A stretch of 64,000 nucleotides of DNA from contig DGVB01000027.1 in the NCBI GenBank assembly GCA_002395805.1, forward strand, positions 1-64,000. The letters are read 5' to 3'. The notes under the pieces are model-generated. The model had not been told where the DNA came from. It worked only from the letters and a program-made list of their open reading frames with translations, and ran no database searches. The position numbers and the translations under genes are program-made. Positions 8,683-17,941 of the stretch are shown here, in pieces (the first letter of the stretch is position 1; the number at the start of each line of letters is the position of its first letter). The DNA comes from Bacteroidales bacterium UBA4295 (GTDB taxonomy: Bacteria > Bacteroidota > Bacteroidia > Bacteroidales > Paludibacteraceae).

Positions 8683-10037
8683 TATTTGCAAATCTTCAGT
8701 TTCTTTCCCGCGCGGATATTATCGTTCTTCAGTCCGTTCCATTGCTTGAGTTGCTTTACGGTACAATGAAATTTCTTGGCAATAGTGCTTAGACTGTCTC
8801 CGTTTTTAATGGTGTAATACGTCACGCCGTTGACCCGGTAGGCTCCATTGACGGACGTCACTTTCGCCATATCTATCTCGGCTCTCCGATTATTGATTAG
8901 GCTATCCGCTTTATAGGCAATAATAGAGTCCTCCTGGTCAATATAGAGCCCGGCTTTCTCTGAGGGAAGGCATAGAGTATAAGTGCTTCCTCCGGGCAAT
9001 ATATCTCGCGAGTACTGCGGATTGAGCCGGCGCAATTCATCCATCTCTATTCCCAGATTTTCGCTAACCTGCTGCAAGTGCATCCGACGGGTGGTACAGA
9101 TGGTATCTGTAATCATGGTCTTCTCTGCCGGGGCTTTGCAAATCCCGTGCTCCTGCCCATAATTCATCGCGTAGTTAGCCGCTATGAAAATCGGCACGTA
9201 GTTTCTCGTTTCGCGGGGCAGGAAAGGATAAATAGACCAGAAATCACGTTTGCCCCCTGCACGACGGATGGCCTTGTTGACATTGCCGCTACCGCAGTTG
9301 TACGCCGCGATCACCAAGTTCCAATCATGATAGACGGCAAACATGCTGCTTAAGAAACGGCATGCCGCTTCTGTGGATTTCAACGGATCCATACGTTCGT
9401 CCACCAGTGAATTGATCTCCAATCCGAATAACTTACCTGTAGCCGGCATGAACTGCCATAGTCCGGCTGCGCCTGCGTGAGAACGCGCCAAGGGGTTCAA
9501 TGCAGACTCAATAATCGGTACGTATTTTAATTCGTATGGCAGGTTATATCGCCCAAGCGCTTCTTCAAAAATCGGGAAATAATACTCGCTCATGCGCATC
9601 ATTCGAGCTACTTGCTTCGGGCTGCGTTTGACATACCGAAGGATAAAGGCTTTGATGCGCTCGTTGTAAGGCAACTCTATCACGCATGGCAAGGCCTGAA
9701 GGCGAGCCTTGTAAACCGAGTCGGGTAGAGTGGTGGTGTCATGCATAGCTATGCAATCGGTCGTGTCCAGCCATCGCAGACTCCAATCCATCGCACGCAA
9801 CTCTATATCACTCAACACACTGTCATTCCAGCGCATATAATACGGCTGTACGGGAACAATCGTGTCTTCCTCTACGGAGGAACTGTCTGCTACTTGCATC
9901 GGTACTAATTCCAAAGACTCTACTGAGATAGAATCAGATCCGATACTATCTGTCGCCAAACTGTCCTGCGCGATTTCTTGTGCGCTCATGGCGATCGACG
10001 CACAGAGGGCACATACTATTAACATAATCTTCTTCAA
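8682..10037 (-). CDS. mltD: MltD-like lytic transglycosylase with LysM domain
   Basis: A 451-residue exported peptidoglycan lytic transglycosylase. A signal peptide (MKKIMLIVCALCASIAMSAQ) is followed by an acidic linker. The SLT domain lies at about residues 140-290, with catalytic glutamate in IIESALNP, then AGAAGLWQFMPATGKLFG and IAAYNCGSGNVNKAIR. One C-terminal LysM domain (YTIKNGDSLSTIAKKF to NIRAGKKLKI) binds glycan. It would cleave murein strands in the periplasm. It overlaps the DUF5683 gene by 4 bases upstream and the MerR gene by one downstream, in the common Bacteroidales order parA-parB-DUF5683-mltD. Confidence 0.93.
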   Translation of the reverse strand: MKKIMLIVCALCASIAMSAQEIAQDSLATDSIGSDSISVESLELVPMQVADSSSVEEDTIVPVQPYYMRWNDSVLSDIELRAMDWSLRWLDTTDCIAMHDTTTLPDSVYKARLQALPCVIELPYNERIKAFILRYVKRSPKQVARMMRMSEYYFPIFEEALGRYNLPYELKYVPIIESALNPLARSHAGAAGLWQFMPATGKLFGLEINSLVDERMDPLKSTEAACRFLSSMFAVYHDWNLVIAAYNCGSGNVNKAIRRAGGKRDFWSIYPFLPRETRNYVPIFIAANYAMNYGQEHGICKAPAEKTMITDTICTTRRMHLQQVSENLGIEMDELRRLNPQYSRDILPGGSTYTLCLPSEKAGLYIDQEDSIIAYKADSLINNRRAEIDMAKVTSVNGAYRVNGVTYYTIKNGDSLSTIAKKFHCTVKQLKQWNGLKNDNIRAGKKLKICK

Positions 10038-10678
10038 AACTGTATTGCTACTTTTATTTCTGCGCTCCTTTGGCGCTGTAAATCATAATAAATCTGCGGT
10101 TCCACATTCAGAGTCAAATCCGGTGAGATATCGTAGTCGAATAACTGCGCATCTACATAGGCGTCAATGAGACTTAGCGCATATACTACCACCGTTGCCA
10201 ATATTGAATAATCCCGATAGCGATGGTAGGTGTTCTGGCGGTTTTTGAGCGTATTCATCCATGTGCCCGACCCGCCTACGTTAGCCAGCGTATATCCATC
10301 CGGCAGTACTGCGATATAACTCTTACTCGGATCTTCTGTTACTGTCCCCGCCTGGCTGTCATTATACAAATCCAGGTAAGCAGTCTTATACCCGCTGTAT
10401 CGGTTTTGCATCATACTGATAGCATATCCGCATCCCATGAATGCGCCATAGACGATTGGTAACTTCCAGTATGATTTATTGTATATCTGTCCTGCTCCGG
10501 GAACAATAGCTCCTAACCATACTGCTTTGATGGCATCCGGTTTTTTCGTTAAATCTACATAATACCGATAGTCCTCCTCTGCCGCGGCTGTTGTGTCCGG
10601 CTGGTAATAAATACTGTCCTGATGGGCATAAACCATCAGCGGCAGGAATAAGAGCCATATGATGAAACGGAGTTTCAA
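10034..10678 (-). CDS. DUF5683 domain membrane protein
   Basis: A 214-residue protein with a signal peptide (MKLRFIIWLLFLPLMVYA) and the DUF5683 core: AVWLGAIVPGAGQIYNKSYW near residue 55, then a hydrophobic helix IVYGAFMGCGYAISMM and later a YSILATVVVYALSLIDAYVD segment. The function is unknown. The family is regularly found between parB and a lytic transglycosylase in Bacteroidetes, which hints at a link between segregation and the envelope, but that is only context. It is coupled by ATGA overlaps on both sides. Confidence 0.85.
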   Translation of the reverse strand: MKLRFIIWLLFLPLMVYAHQDSIYYQPDTTAAAEEDYRYYVDLTKKPDAIKAVWLGAIVPGAGQIYNKSYWKLPIVYGAFMGCGYAISMMQNRYSGYKTAYLDLYNDSQAGTVTEDPSKSYIAVLPDGYTLANVGGSGTWMNTLKNRQNTYHRYRDYSILATVVVYALSLIDAYVDAQLFDYDISPDLTLNVEPQIYYDLQRQRSAEIKVAIQF

Positions 10679-11505
10679 ATTAATTTCTCTGCAATCCTAC
10701 TTAACTCTTCTTCATTGGAATAAGAAATTACCACCTTGCCCTTGGCCACTTTTACTTTAGTACCTAAGGCGAGGCTCAGTTCTTTCTCCAGCGTAACATA
10801 AGGATTAGTCTCTTTGTCTTTAGGCTTCTTTTGTTCGGTCTTTTCGCTCTGTGCCAGTTCTTCCACTTTGCGCACCGACAGACCTTCGCGCAGAATGCGC
10901 TGGTACAATGCTAACTGTCTTTCTGCAGATGGTGTAGCCAGAATAGCACGGGCATGGCCCATGTCTATCTTTTTCTCCTTGATGCCCACCTGAATCTCAG
11001 CCGGCAGTTTCAGTAGACGCAGATAGTTAGCTACCGTAGCGCGTTTTTTCCCTACGCGTTCTGCCATCCGCTCCTGCGTCAGGTTGTATTCGTCCATCAG
11101 CCTTTGATAAGCAAGGGCTATCTCAATGGCATCCAAATCTTCACGCTGGATATTTTCAATCAGCGCCCACTCCATCACCTGCTCATCCTTCGCAGTGCGG
11201 ATATACGCCGGGATACGCTCCAATCCGGCAATCTTGCTTGCCCTGTAACGACGTTCTCCGGCGATGATCATATAAGTTCCGTCGCTGTTGTCACGCAGCG
11301 TGATAGGAGAAATCACACCGTGCTCACGGATCGAATCCGCTAATTCCTGCAATGCCTCTTCGTCAAACGTGCGTCTCGGCTGGTCGGGATTAGCAATAAT
11401 AGCACTGATCTCGATTTCCGATATCGAACTACCGCCATTGGTATCTACATGCGAGGTATCTATCAGAGCATCCAGACCCCGCCCTAAACCTGTCATCTTT
11501 TTCAT
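10675..11505 (-). CDS. parB: chromosome-partitioning protein ParB
   Basis: A 276-residue ParB/Spo0J. The N-terminus KKMTGLGRGLDALI contacts ParA. The CTP-binding ParB/Srx domain follows, with NPDQPRRTFDEEALQELADS, IAGERRYRASKIAGL and ALIENIQREDLDAIE. The central HTH is GKKRATVANYLRLLKLP, and a C-terminal dimerisation region ends the protein. It binds parS and loads condensin at the origin region. It overlaps parA by 4 bases. I did not find a full parS palindrome in the window. Confidence 0.97.
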   Translation of the reverse strand: MKKMTGLGRGLDALIDTSHVDTNGGSSISEIEISAIIANPDQPRRTFDEEALQELADSIREHGVISPITLRDNSDGTYMIIAGERRYRASKIAGLERIPAYIRTAKDEQVMEWALIENIQREDLDAIEIALAYQRLMDEYNLTQERMAERVGKKRATVANYLRLLKLPAEIQVGIKEKKIDMGHARAILATPSAERQLALYQRILREGLSVRKVEELAQSEKTEQKKPKDKETNPYVTLEKELSLALGTKVKVAKGKVVISYSNEEELSRIAEKLI

Positions 11506-12266
11506 TTGTTTCGTGCAATTAGTTCTTTTGCTAAACTGGTGTAATTCTTTGCGCCCTTTGAACTGGGGTCGTATTCCAATACCGACACACCATGCGAAGG
11601 AGCTTCGCTCAAACGTACATTACGCGCAATAACAGTATTGAAAACCAAGTCGCCGAAATGGCGCTTCACCTCTTCATATACCTGATTGCTTAGTCTTAGA
11701 CGATTGTCAAACATCGTCAGTAAGAAACCTTCAATCTTCAACTGCGGGTTCAGTTTCGATTTAATGATCTTGATTGTATTCAGCAGTTTGGCTATGCCCT
11801 CTAAAGCAAAGAATTCGCATTGTACCGGAATAATTACGCTGTCGCTTGCCGTCAGCGCATTGACAGTAATTAAACCCAGAGAAGGACTACAATCAATCAG
11901 GATATAGTCGTACTCGTCCCGTATTTGTGCAATCACATTTTTCAGCAATTGCTCCCGGTGCTCCAGATTCAGCATCTCTATCTCTGCTCCCACCAGATCG
12001 ATATGACTCGGGATGAGGTTTAGGTTCTTGGTGTTGGTGGCCACAATCGCTGTATGCGGATCAACTCCGTTAACCAGACATTCGTAAATCGTGTTGTCCA
12101 GTTCGCGGATCTCCACCCCCAGACCGGACGAGGTGTTCGCCTGCGGGTCGGCATCGATCAGCAACACATGTTTGCCTTGCTTGGCCAGTGCTGCGGCTAA
12201 GTTGATGGAGGTCGTCGTCTTACCTACGCCTCCTTTTTGATTCGCTAAGGAAATAATTTTACTCAT
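11502..12266 (-). CDS. parA: chromosome-partitioning ATPase ParA (Soj)
   Basis: A 254-residue deviant Walker ATPase: SLANQKGGVGKTTTSINLAA at the N-terminus, IDADPQANTSSGLG, then IDCSPSLGLITVNALTASD (Walker B) and VPVQCEFFALEG. The length and absence of an N-terminal HTH mark the chromosomal ParA type. It works with ParB to move the origin region on the nucleoid. It overlaps the GT9 gene by 4 bases and parB by 4, so it belongs to the same transcript. Confidence 0.97.
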   Translation of the reverse strand: MSKIISLANQKGGVGKTTTSINLAAALAKQGKHVLLIDADPQANTSSGLGVEIRELDNTIYECLVNGVDPHTAIVATNTKNLNLIPSHIDLVGAEIEMLNLEHREQLLKNVIAQIRDEYDYILIDCSPSLGLITVNALTASDSVIIPVQCEFFALEGIAKLLNTIKIIKSKLNPQLKIEGFLLTMFDNRLRLSNQVYEEVKRHFGDLVFNTVIARNVRLSEAPSHGVSVLEYDPSSKGAKNYTSLAKELIARNK

Positions 12267-13252
12267 ATTTGTTGTACTATAGTTTCTGCATTAATTTCTC
12301 GGCAGGCAAAATTGCCGTATCGGCAATGGCTTGTACCGTGGCAAGTACAGGGGCGGCAGCGCAGGTCATGTCGCTGGATGATATCTTCTTCCCTCTGTTT
12401 CCAGCCGGCGAAACCTATCATGGGGTGCGTCGCGCACCAGACGCTAATAGCTCTCAGCCCTACCAAACTGGATAGATGTTGGTTCGCGCTGTCCATACAG
12501 ATCATTACGTCCAGTTGGCGCATGAGTTCCAGTTCTTCTTTCAGTTTTAATTGCCCCGCTACGCTCTCCGTACGAGGAAAAACACTCGCCCACTGGCGCA
12601 GCATCTCGCATTCCACTTGCCCGGCTCCGAAAAGGAATACACGCGTGTCCGGGTCTGTTGTCAATAACTCAATGATATCTTTTGTTACGCGGTAAGGTAA
12701 CATATTGGATCGGCTTTTGGCGAAAGGAGCCAAACCAATCCATCGCCCTTCTTTTTTCCCGAATCGCTCGACTACCACTTGAGCTGCAGTGCCATTTACC
12801 GGCAGGGCTTCGAATGCATCGTTCGTTTCCAGACCTGCGCGGCGGAAAGCATCGCGGTATCGGTTAAACTCACTCGGTAATTGCTTCTTGCCGATGCCGA
12901 AGAGTGTAATTAGATGTTTTCTCCATCGCCCGTATCGAACGCTTGTCACTTTCTTGCCGCTCAGCCTCATGAGCCCGCGTAATATTCGTGTGCGGAGCAC
13001 GTCCTGCAAGTCAATTACTGCATCGATCTTGTCTCGCAAATCCCGCCAGAGAGCAAATACTCCTCGCCAGTCCAGATGATTGTCAACCTCCATAAACTGC
13101 ACATTCGGCATGGATGCGAACATAGACGCAAGGTCTTTTTTGGCAGCGAAGATAAACCGATCATTCGGATAGCGCTTGCTGAGCGAAGCAACAACAGGAA
13201 CTGTCATTGCTACATTGCCCAAAGTAGCCAAACGAAGGATCAGATATGTCAT
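12263..13252 (-). CDS. glycosyltransferase family 9 (heptosyltransferase-like) protein
   Basis: A 329-residue GT-B enzyme of the ADP-heptose:LPS heptosyltransferase family. It begins LILRLATLGNVAMTVPVVAS, the family's N-terminal motif, and has IGLAPFAKSRSNMLPY at the start of the second domain, followed by VFLFGAGQVECEML and MICMDSANQHLSSLVGLRAI, the GT9 donor-site signature (D-S-x-x-x-H-L). It probably adds a core sugar to LPS or LOS. Its C-terminus contains CRPCTCHGTSHC, a Cys-rich tail seen in other Bacteroidales members. It lies 6 bp after the DUF4861 stop and is coupled to parA. Confidence 0.9.
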   Translation of the reverse strand: MTYLILRLATLGNVAMTVPVVASLSKRYPNDRFIFAAKKDLASMFASMPNVQFMEVDNHLDWRGVFALWRDLRDKIDAVIDLQDVLRTRILRGLMRLSGKKVTSVRYGRWRKHLITLFGIGKKQLPSEFNRYRDAFRRAGLETNDAFEALPVNGTAAQVVVERFGKKEGRWIGLAPFAKSRSNMLPYRVTKDIIELLTTDPDTRVFLFGAGQVECEMLRQWASVFPRTESVAGQLKLKEELELMRQLDVMICMDSANQHLSSLVGLRAISVWCATHPMIGFAGWKQREEDIIQRHDLRCRPCTCHGTSHCRYGNFACREINAETIVQQI

Positions 13253-13258
13253 GTCTTA

Positions 13259-14167
13259 TTATAGTTGTATCGCGTCAAACCAGTCCTGGTCGGTCGGGAA
13301 CGACAGTTCGCTATTACTCCATTCGCTCCAGCAGGCACCGAAGAAATAAGTCAGCGTGTCGCCTAAATTATACGGACGTACCGCATACAGCACGTCATCC
13401 TGAACATTGATTGATGCCCCGTTCGGAATCACTACGGCCAGATAGGAGCGCCCTTGGCTCGTAGAACCGTTGTACTCGTAGTTCATCTGCGCGGCCGTCT
13501 TGTCGCTCAGCGCATCTTCCGCGTAAGCTGCTATACCGCAATGATCGCAGGTATAGATGTTATCTACGCTGTCGTGGATACAGATACCGCCTCCGACCCA
13601 CATTTTACCTTCGTATGGCATCTTCCCGCTCAATACCACATCTGCGCGGTTTAGCATCTTGCCGGCTTCGGCAGTGATGGTGATAGACTCATGTAAAATA
13701 TGTCCGAAGACATCCAGACTGTCGTATTCCAACTTGAAAACGAACTTGTCCGGCGTCTGCTCCAGTATCTCCCATCGGTCATATGCGCCGCCGACATAGA
13801 TTTTGTCTTCCGGGTCGTCATCTATCATCACTACCAGTCCTCCTGCACCGCAGGTATGTCCCACTTTGTAGCAGTCCAGACCTTTGCCGTAGTTGATGTG
13901 ATACGGTTTTCCTAATACATGCTCGCGGTAGTAGAAACTGTCCACGATGAGTTCGGGCGAGGCTTTGAGCCATAGATCCACACCATTGCTCGGGTTCTCC
14001 GGTCGCAGCGCAGGACCGTACATGCGGAAAGCCGCATACTCATTCTCCCATGCGAAATCATCTTTTCTCTCCGGTACAAAACGACCGTATACTTTGGGTT
14101 GCACCGTCTCTTTCTGGCAGGCGGTCAGACTCAATAATGCAATCAGAAAAAATAAAATCTTTTTCAT
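13259..14167 (-). CDS. DUF4861 domain lipoprotein of a uronate-utilisation cluster
   Basis: A 302-residue predicted lipoprotein. The signal peptide ends in the lipobox LTAC, so Cys17 would be lipidated. The mature part begins KVYGRFVPERKDDFAWENEY and AFRMYGPALRP, with DLWLKASPELIVDSFYY and VGHTCGAGGLVVMIDDDPED, the pattern of DUF4861. Members occur beside kduI and kduD in pectin, ulvan or glycosaminoglycan loci and are suspected to act on unsaturated uronates or their oligomers; the activity is not certain to me. Its start overlaps the kduD stop by 4 bases. Confidence 0.83.
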   Translation of the reverse strand: MKKILFFLIALLSLTACQKETVQPKVYGRFVPERKDDFAWENEYAAFRMYGPALRPENPSNGVDLWLKASPELIVDSFYYREHVLGKPYHINYGKGLDCYKVGHTCGAGGLVVMIDDDPEDKIYVGGAYDRWEILEQTPDKFVFKLEYDSLDVFGHILHESITITAEAGKMLNRADVVLSGKMPYEGKMWVGGGICIHDSVDNIYTCDHCGIAAYAEDALSDKTAAQMNYEYNGSTSQGRSYLAVVIPNGASINVQDDVLYAVRPYNLGDTLTYFFGACWSEWSNSELSFPTDQDWFDAIQL

Positions 14168-14967
14168 TTCGGCTGCCTTCCAATATATGCGAGGATACCT
14201 CCGTCCACATAAATAATTTGTCCGTTTACTGCATCGCTTGCGTGGCTGGCGAGGAACACCGCCGTTCCGCCCAACTCATCCGGCTCCAGCCACCGTCCGG
14301 CAGGGGTTTTGGCGCATATGAACGCATCAAACGGATGCTTGCTACCGTCTGCTTGAGGCTCGCGGAGCGGAGCCGTTTGAGGGGTGGCAATATAACCCGG
14401 TCCAAGGCCGTTGCATTGGATGTTGTACTCGCCGTACTCCGAGCAGATATTGCGCGTCAGCATCTTCAGACCGCCTTTCGCCGCCGCGTACGCGCTCACG
14501 GTTTCGCGACCCAACTCGCTCATCATAGAACAGATGTTGATGATCTTGCCTTCGCGGCGCTCCATCATCTCCGGAAGCACGGCGGCAGAAACGATATACG
14601 GTGCCACAAGATCAATATCAATCACTTGCTGAAACTCCTCGCGTTTCATCTCGTGCATCGGGATACGTTTGATGATACCGGCATTGTTGACCAGAATATC
14701 AATCTGTCCCACCTCTTTGTGAATCCGCTCTACCAGCTCTTTCACGGCCTTCTCGTCCGTCACGTCGCATACATAGCCGTGTGCGTTCTCAATCCCTTCG
14801 GCATGGTATGACTCCATCGCTTTATCGATAGCTTCCTGGCTGCGGGCATTAAAAATAATATTGCTTGCCCCGGCTTGAGCAAAAGCCTTTGCGATTGCAA
14901 AACCGATACCGTAGCACGCGCCTGTCACCCAGGCGTTCTTGCCCTCCAAACTAAATAAATTCTTCAT
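14164..14967 (-). CDS. kduD: 2-dehydro-3-deoxy-D-gluconate 5-dehydrogenase / gluconate 5-dehydrogenase (KduD-type SDR)
   Basis: A 267-residue classical short-chain dehydrogenase: AWVTGACYGIGFAIAKAFA (TGxxxGIG cofactor loop), ILVNNAGIIKRIP, the catalytic Ser region ICSMMSELG, YAAAKGG (YxxxK) and the C-terminal VNGQIIYVDGGILAYIG. In the Kdu pathway it reduces 3-deoxy-D-glycero-2,5-hexodiulosonate to 2-keto-3-deoxygluconate. Adjacency to kduI (one base apart) supports this over gluconate 5-dehydrogenase, which is the usual automatic name for close relatives. It has the extra KHPFDAF loop seen in Bacteroidales members. Confidence 0.88.
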   Translation of the reverse strand: MKNLFSLEGKNAWVTGACYGIGFAIAKAFAQAGASNIIFNARSQEAIDKAMESYHAEGIENAHGYVCDVTDEKAVKELVERIHKEVGQIDILVNNAGIIKRIPMHEMKREEFQQVIDIDLVAPYIVSAAVLPEMMERREGKIINICSMMSELGRETVSAYAAAKGGLKMLTRNICSEYGEYNIQCNGLGPGYIATPQTAPLREPQADGSKHPFDAFICAKTPAGRWLEPDELGGTAVFLASHASDAVNGQIIYVDGGILAYIGRQPK

Positions 14968-14968
14968 A

Positions 14969-15811
14969 TTATTTCAAGTCTGTAATCTTGCTGAAATCCT
15001 GATCTCCGTAGTCGAGGTTTTCGCCGCCCATACCCCAGATAAACGTATAATTGTGGGTTGCTGCAGCGCTATGTATAGACCATTCCGGACTCAAAACGGC
15101 TTGGTTTCCTTTCATCCAGATGTGGCGTGTCTCTTCTACCTCGCCCATGAAATGGCATACAGCTTGCTCTTCCGGCACTTCGAAATAGAAATACGCTTCC
15201 ATACGACGGCTGTGAACGTGTGCCGGCATCGTGTTCCATACGCTGCCCGGAGCCAACTCTGTCATACCCATCTGCAACTGGCAGGTAGGCAGTACTTGGT
15301 TCACCAGCATCTTGTTGATGTCGCGCTCGTTACTCATCTCCAGACTTCCCATATGCGCTACTACGGCGTCCGCTTTCGTCACTTTCTTGTTCGGGTATGC
15401 GCAATGTGCGGTCGTAGAGTTGAAGTAGAACAGAGCCGGTTTTTGGGCATCCAGACTCTCAAAACGAACCTCGCGGTCGCCGCGGCCTAAATAAAGCGCC
15501 TCTTTGTAGTCTAACTCAAATACCTCATCGCCTGCAATAACTCTTCCTTTACCGCCTACATTGAAGATACCCATCTCTCGGCGGGTCAGAAAATACGGTG
15601 CCTTCAGCGGGTCAATGGCTTCGAGCAGCAAACTCTCGCCTACCGGCATCGCACCGCCTACGATCATACGGTCGTACATGGAGTAAACCATATTTACTTC
15701 GTTTTTTACAAACACGTTCTCGATCAGGAAATCTTTTCTTAACCGAGTCGTGTCATAACTCTTCGCGTCGATCGGGTTCGACGCATACCGTACTTCATAA
15801 TTCGTTTTCAT
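14969..15811 (-). CDS. kduI: 5-dehydro-4-deoxy-D-glucuronate isomerase
   Basis: A 280-residue cupin isomerase of normal length that turns 5-keto-4-deoxyuronate, released by pectin or GAG lyases, into the KduD substrate. The start MKTNYEVRYASNPIDAKSYD is characteristic, followed by TRREMGIFNVGGKG. The metal-site histidine region is NTMPAHVHSRRMEAYFYF, then HIWMKGNQAVLSPEWSIHS. It heads the kduI-kduD-DUF4861 group. No uronate lyase is adjacent; the PL9 gene at 32406-34535 is the only pectinase-like gene in the window. Confidence 0.96.
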   Translation of the reverse strand: MKTNYEVRYASNPIDAKSYDTTRLRKDFLIENVFVKNEVNMVYSMYDRMIVGGAMPVGESLLLEAIDPLKAPYFLTRREMGIFNVGGKGRVIAGDEVFELDYKEALYLGRGDREVRFESLDAQKPALFYFNSTTAHCAYPNKKVTKADAVVAHMGSLEMSNERDINKMLVNQVLPTCQLQMGMTELAPGSVWNTMPAHVHSRRMEAYFYFEVPEEQAVCHFMGEVEETRHIWMKGNQAVLSPEWSIHSAAATHNYTFIWGMGGENLDYGDQDFSKITDLK

Positions 15812-15821
15812 GCTATATACG

Positions 15822-15849
15822 TAATTTTTAATTTTTAATTTTTAATTTC
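15822..15849 (+). repeat. period-7 tandem repeat, TAATTTT x4
   Basis: Four consecutive 7-mers (TAATTTT three times, then TAATTTC) between kduI and the outer-membrane barrel gene. The last codons of the barrel gene (tail LKIKN and stop) are read from this array on the minus strand. The same TAATTTT unit recurs in the array at 19814-19904. Confidence 0.9.
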
Positions 15850-16469
15850 TCTCTTCGGCGCACAGGCATCAGCCACCCTAAATTGACGCTCAGGTCCATC
15901 GGGTTAGCCATATTATGTTTGTCCGTCACGGTCGTACCTAATACGCCGCCTAATGAGAAATCATATCGTATCTCCAACTGGTATGTACCCGCCTTGCGGG
16001 TTTTGAATAGCAGACCTGTGCCGGCAGCCAGACCCCAGTCAAACGGATGGGTGATAGTGTTGCTCTCATCTTTGACGCAATAGCCGATCTGCGGACCCAG
16101 GTTAAAGAACCAGCGGCATACTTCTCCGCCGAAATTGAGATGCATCAGAATCGGCAGTTCGATATAATGCAAATTATGCGGCGTGCCGTTCTGCGTCCAG
16201 CCTCGGTGCTCGTAGTTCAGCTCCATCTGAAAATGGCAGTATTTATGTCCGGCATAGCGGAATACCATACCTCCGTTGCCGCCGAGCACACAGGCCTTGG
16301 TGATAGGACTCATTCCGCTCTCGCTCGGCATGAATAATACAGTTCCGGCCGAAACACCGCCGTGGACACCCAGATAAAATTCCGGCTGTCTCAATCGCGG
16401 CTGCGCACTCATTGCGACTATGCACATCGCGCCCGCTAACACGGCTATGACTCTCTTAATTCTAACCAC
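15828..16469 (-). CDS. outer-membrane beta-barrel (PorT-like) protein
   Basis: A 213-residue exported protein. A signal peptide (RVIAVLAGAMCIVAMSAQ) precedes alternating hydrophobic strands such as FYLGVHGGVSAGTVLF, CHFQMELNYEHRG and YQLEIRYDFSLGGVLG, typical of the small 8-strand barrels (outer membrane beta-barrel, PorT family) of Bacteroidota. The start is GTG at 16467-16469, inside the CTCTAAC array; the frame is closed by TAG a few codons upstream, also in the array, so no other reasonable start exists. The C-terminal LKIKN is encoded by the TAATTTT array. Both ends of this gene are therefore built from tandem repeats. Cargo or function unknown. Confidence 0.78.
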   Translation of the reverse strand: MVRIKRVIAVLAGAMCIVAMSAQPRLRQPEFYLGVHGGVSAGTVLFMPSESGMSPITKACVLGGNGGMVFRYAGHKYCHFQMELNYEHRGWTQNGTPHNLHYIELPILMHLNFGGEVCRWFFNLGPQIGYCVKDESNTITHPFDWGLAAGTGLLFKTRKAGTYQLEIRYDFSLGGVLGTTVTDKHNMANPMDLSVNLGWLMPVRRREKLKIKN

Positions 16470-16502
16470 TAACCTCTAACCTCTAACCTCTAACCTCTAA
16501 CC
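16461..16502 (+). repeat. period-7 tandem repeat, TCTAACC x6
   Basis: Six 7-mers (TCTAACC, ACTAACC, then four TCTAACC) between the LysM/binding-protein gene and the barrel gene. On the minus strand it supplies the GTG start of the barrel gene; the TAG stop of the upstream gene sits at its edge (16502-16504). Confidence 0.92.
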
Positions 16503-17923
16503 TATTTCACTACTACCTTCACGCATTCGTTCTGGTAGCCCCCTTCGCCTACCTGTTGCCAGCGAACCTGGGACTGCATGCCTGTGGATTCGTTTTCTCC
16601 TTGCAGACGAAGTACCAGTGCTTTCATCAAGTCGTATCCCAGCAGGTCGTACCTCGGTAGATCGCATACATGTTCGTTCTTGTATGTCTCCGACCACATG
16701 GCATCATAGATGGCGTGCTCGTCCTCTACCGTGAACATAGAGGTATATACCTGCGGCAGATTGATTTTCTCTTTCTGCCAGCTGTACTGGCTCACGATTC
16801 GAATTCGGTATCCCGCTTCCTGCAGTTTGGCAATATGCGGCAGTAAGATTCGGATAGGTTGATACCGGTCGCTATGCAGAATAATAATATTCTCTGCATT
16901 GTTGTCCAATGCGTACGCAGCACTGTCGTTCATCAGGTCGCGCAGAGCCAGACCGCTGTAGTTCAGTCCGCTCCGTTTCATCTGCTTGCGTAGTGTGCGG
17001 ATAGAAGAAGCAATGTCGGCTTCACGTACCTCAATGGCTACGAAACGGCTGTTTGCTTGTTGCGCCATCCATGCGCATAGACTGTCTGCTTCTTGTTGGT
17101 CCGTGGAGTTGAACTGCATCAACTGGCTGTAATGCGCTAAATCGACATCGTCGCTGAATGGTAACATCAGCGGCACTTTGTGTGTTTCGCACCAGGCTGC
17201 CATGCGCTCTATCTGGATCGGATAAACCAAACCCAGGATAGCTTTGATGCTGTCTAACTCAGTGCTGTCGCATAGTTCGTTCACTTTCCGTTCGCTCCGC
17301 TCCGTGTCATAGACACGCAGACGATATAAAGTACTGTCGTTCTGCAGGTCGCGAAGTGCCAGAAGAGCTCCTTGGTAGAACTCCATCATTCGCTCTGCAT
17401 TGCCGCTGCGCTTCGTCTGCTGGCTCTCAAACGGTAACATCAGTGCCAGTTCGATTACTTTGCGCGGGTCGCCCAGGATAGTATCTTGCAGGATTGAATC
17501 TGTTGCCGCTGAATCCATAACGACAACCACTGTCTCATCATTAAGCTCCGCAGGTACATCATGAACCGGCTTTTCCGCATCATCAGGCTGCTGTGCTACT
17601 ACCACTCGTTCCTCCTTCACTGTCGTTTCCACCACTCGGGGCTTCGTCTCGATAATAACCGGCCTTCCGGTAGGGATAAGCAAGGTCTCGCCGTAGTGCA
17701 AACCGCGCTCTTTGAGTTGCGGGTTAAAGCGAATGATCTCGCTTTGGCTTACATTGAAATTAACCCCCACACGGTATAAACCGATACTCTTCTCCACCTG
17801 ATAGCGGTACACTTCCTCGCCGTTCACTGTGTCCAGCGGGTAATTCAGCAACTCCTCTGCCGCCGCAGGCAACACCAGCGAGGCGAGAATAAGCATAATT
17901 AATGTTCCTCTTTTAACTATCAT
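16502..17923 (-). CDS. exported LysM plus periplasmic-binding-protein-like protein
   Basis: A 473-residue protein with a signal peptide ([18 protein letters not shown]). An N-terminal LysM-like domain follows ([20 protein letters not shown] to [11 protein letters not shown]), then an acidic linker, then from about residue 155 a type I periplasmic-binding-protein fold ([48 protein letters not shown]). The layout resembles LpoA/LppC-like or amino-acid-binding proteins fused to LysM in Bacteroidetes. It may sense or bind murein in the periplasm; the ligand is unknown. It lies between repeat arrays on both sides. Confidence 0.78.
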   Translation of the reverse strand: MIVKRGTLIMLILASLVLPAAAEELLNYPLDTVNGEEVYRYQVEKSIGLYRVGVNFNVSQSEIIRFNPQLKERGLHYGETLLIPTGRPVIIETKPRVVETTVKEERVVVAQQPDDAEKPVHDVPAELNDETVVVVMDSAATDSILQDTILGDPRKVIELALMLPFESQQTKRSGNAERMMEFYQGALLALRDLQNDSTLYRLRVYDTERSERKVNELCDSTELDSIKAILGLVYPIQIERMAAWCETHKVPLMLPFSDDVDLAHYSQLMQFNSTDQQEADSLCAWMAQQANSRFVAIEVREADIASSIRTLRKQMKRSGLNYSGLALRDLMNDSAAYALDNNAENIIILHSDRYQPIRILLPHIAKLQEAGYRIRIVSQYSWQKEKINLPQVYTSMFTVEDEHAIYDAMWSETYKNEHVCDLPRYDLLGYDLMKALVLRLQGENESTGMQSQVRWQQVGEGGYQNECVKVVVK

Positions 17924-17941
17924 AATTCTTTCGACTTTTGT

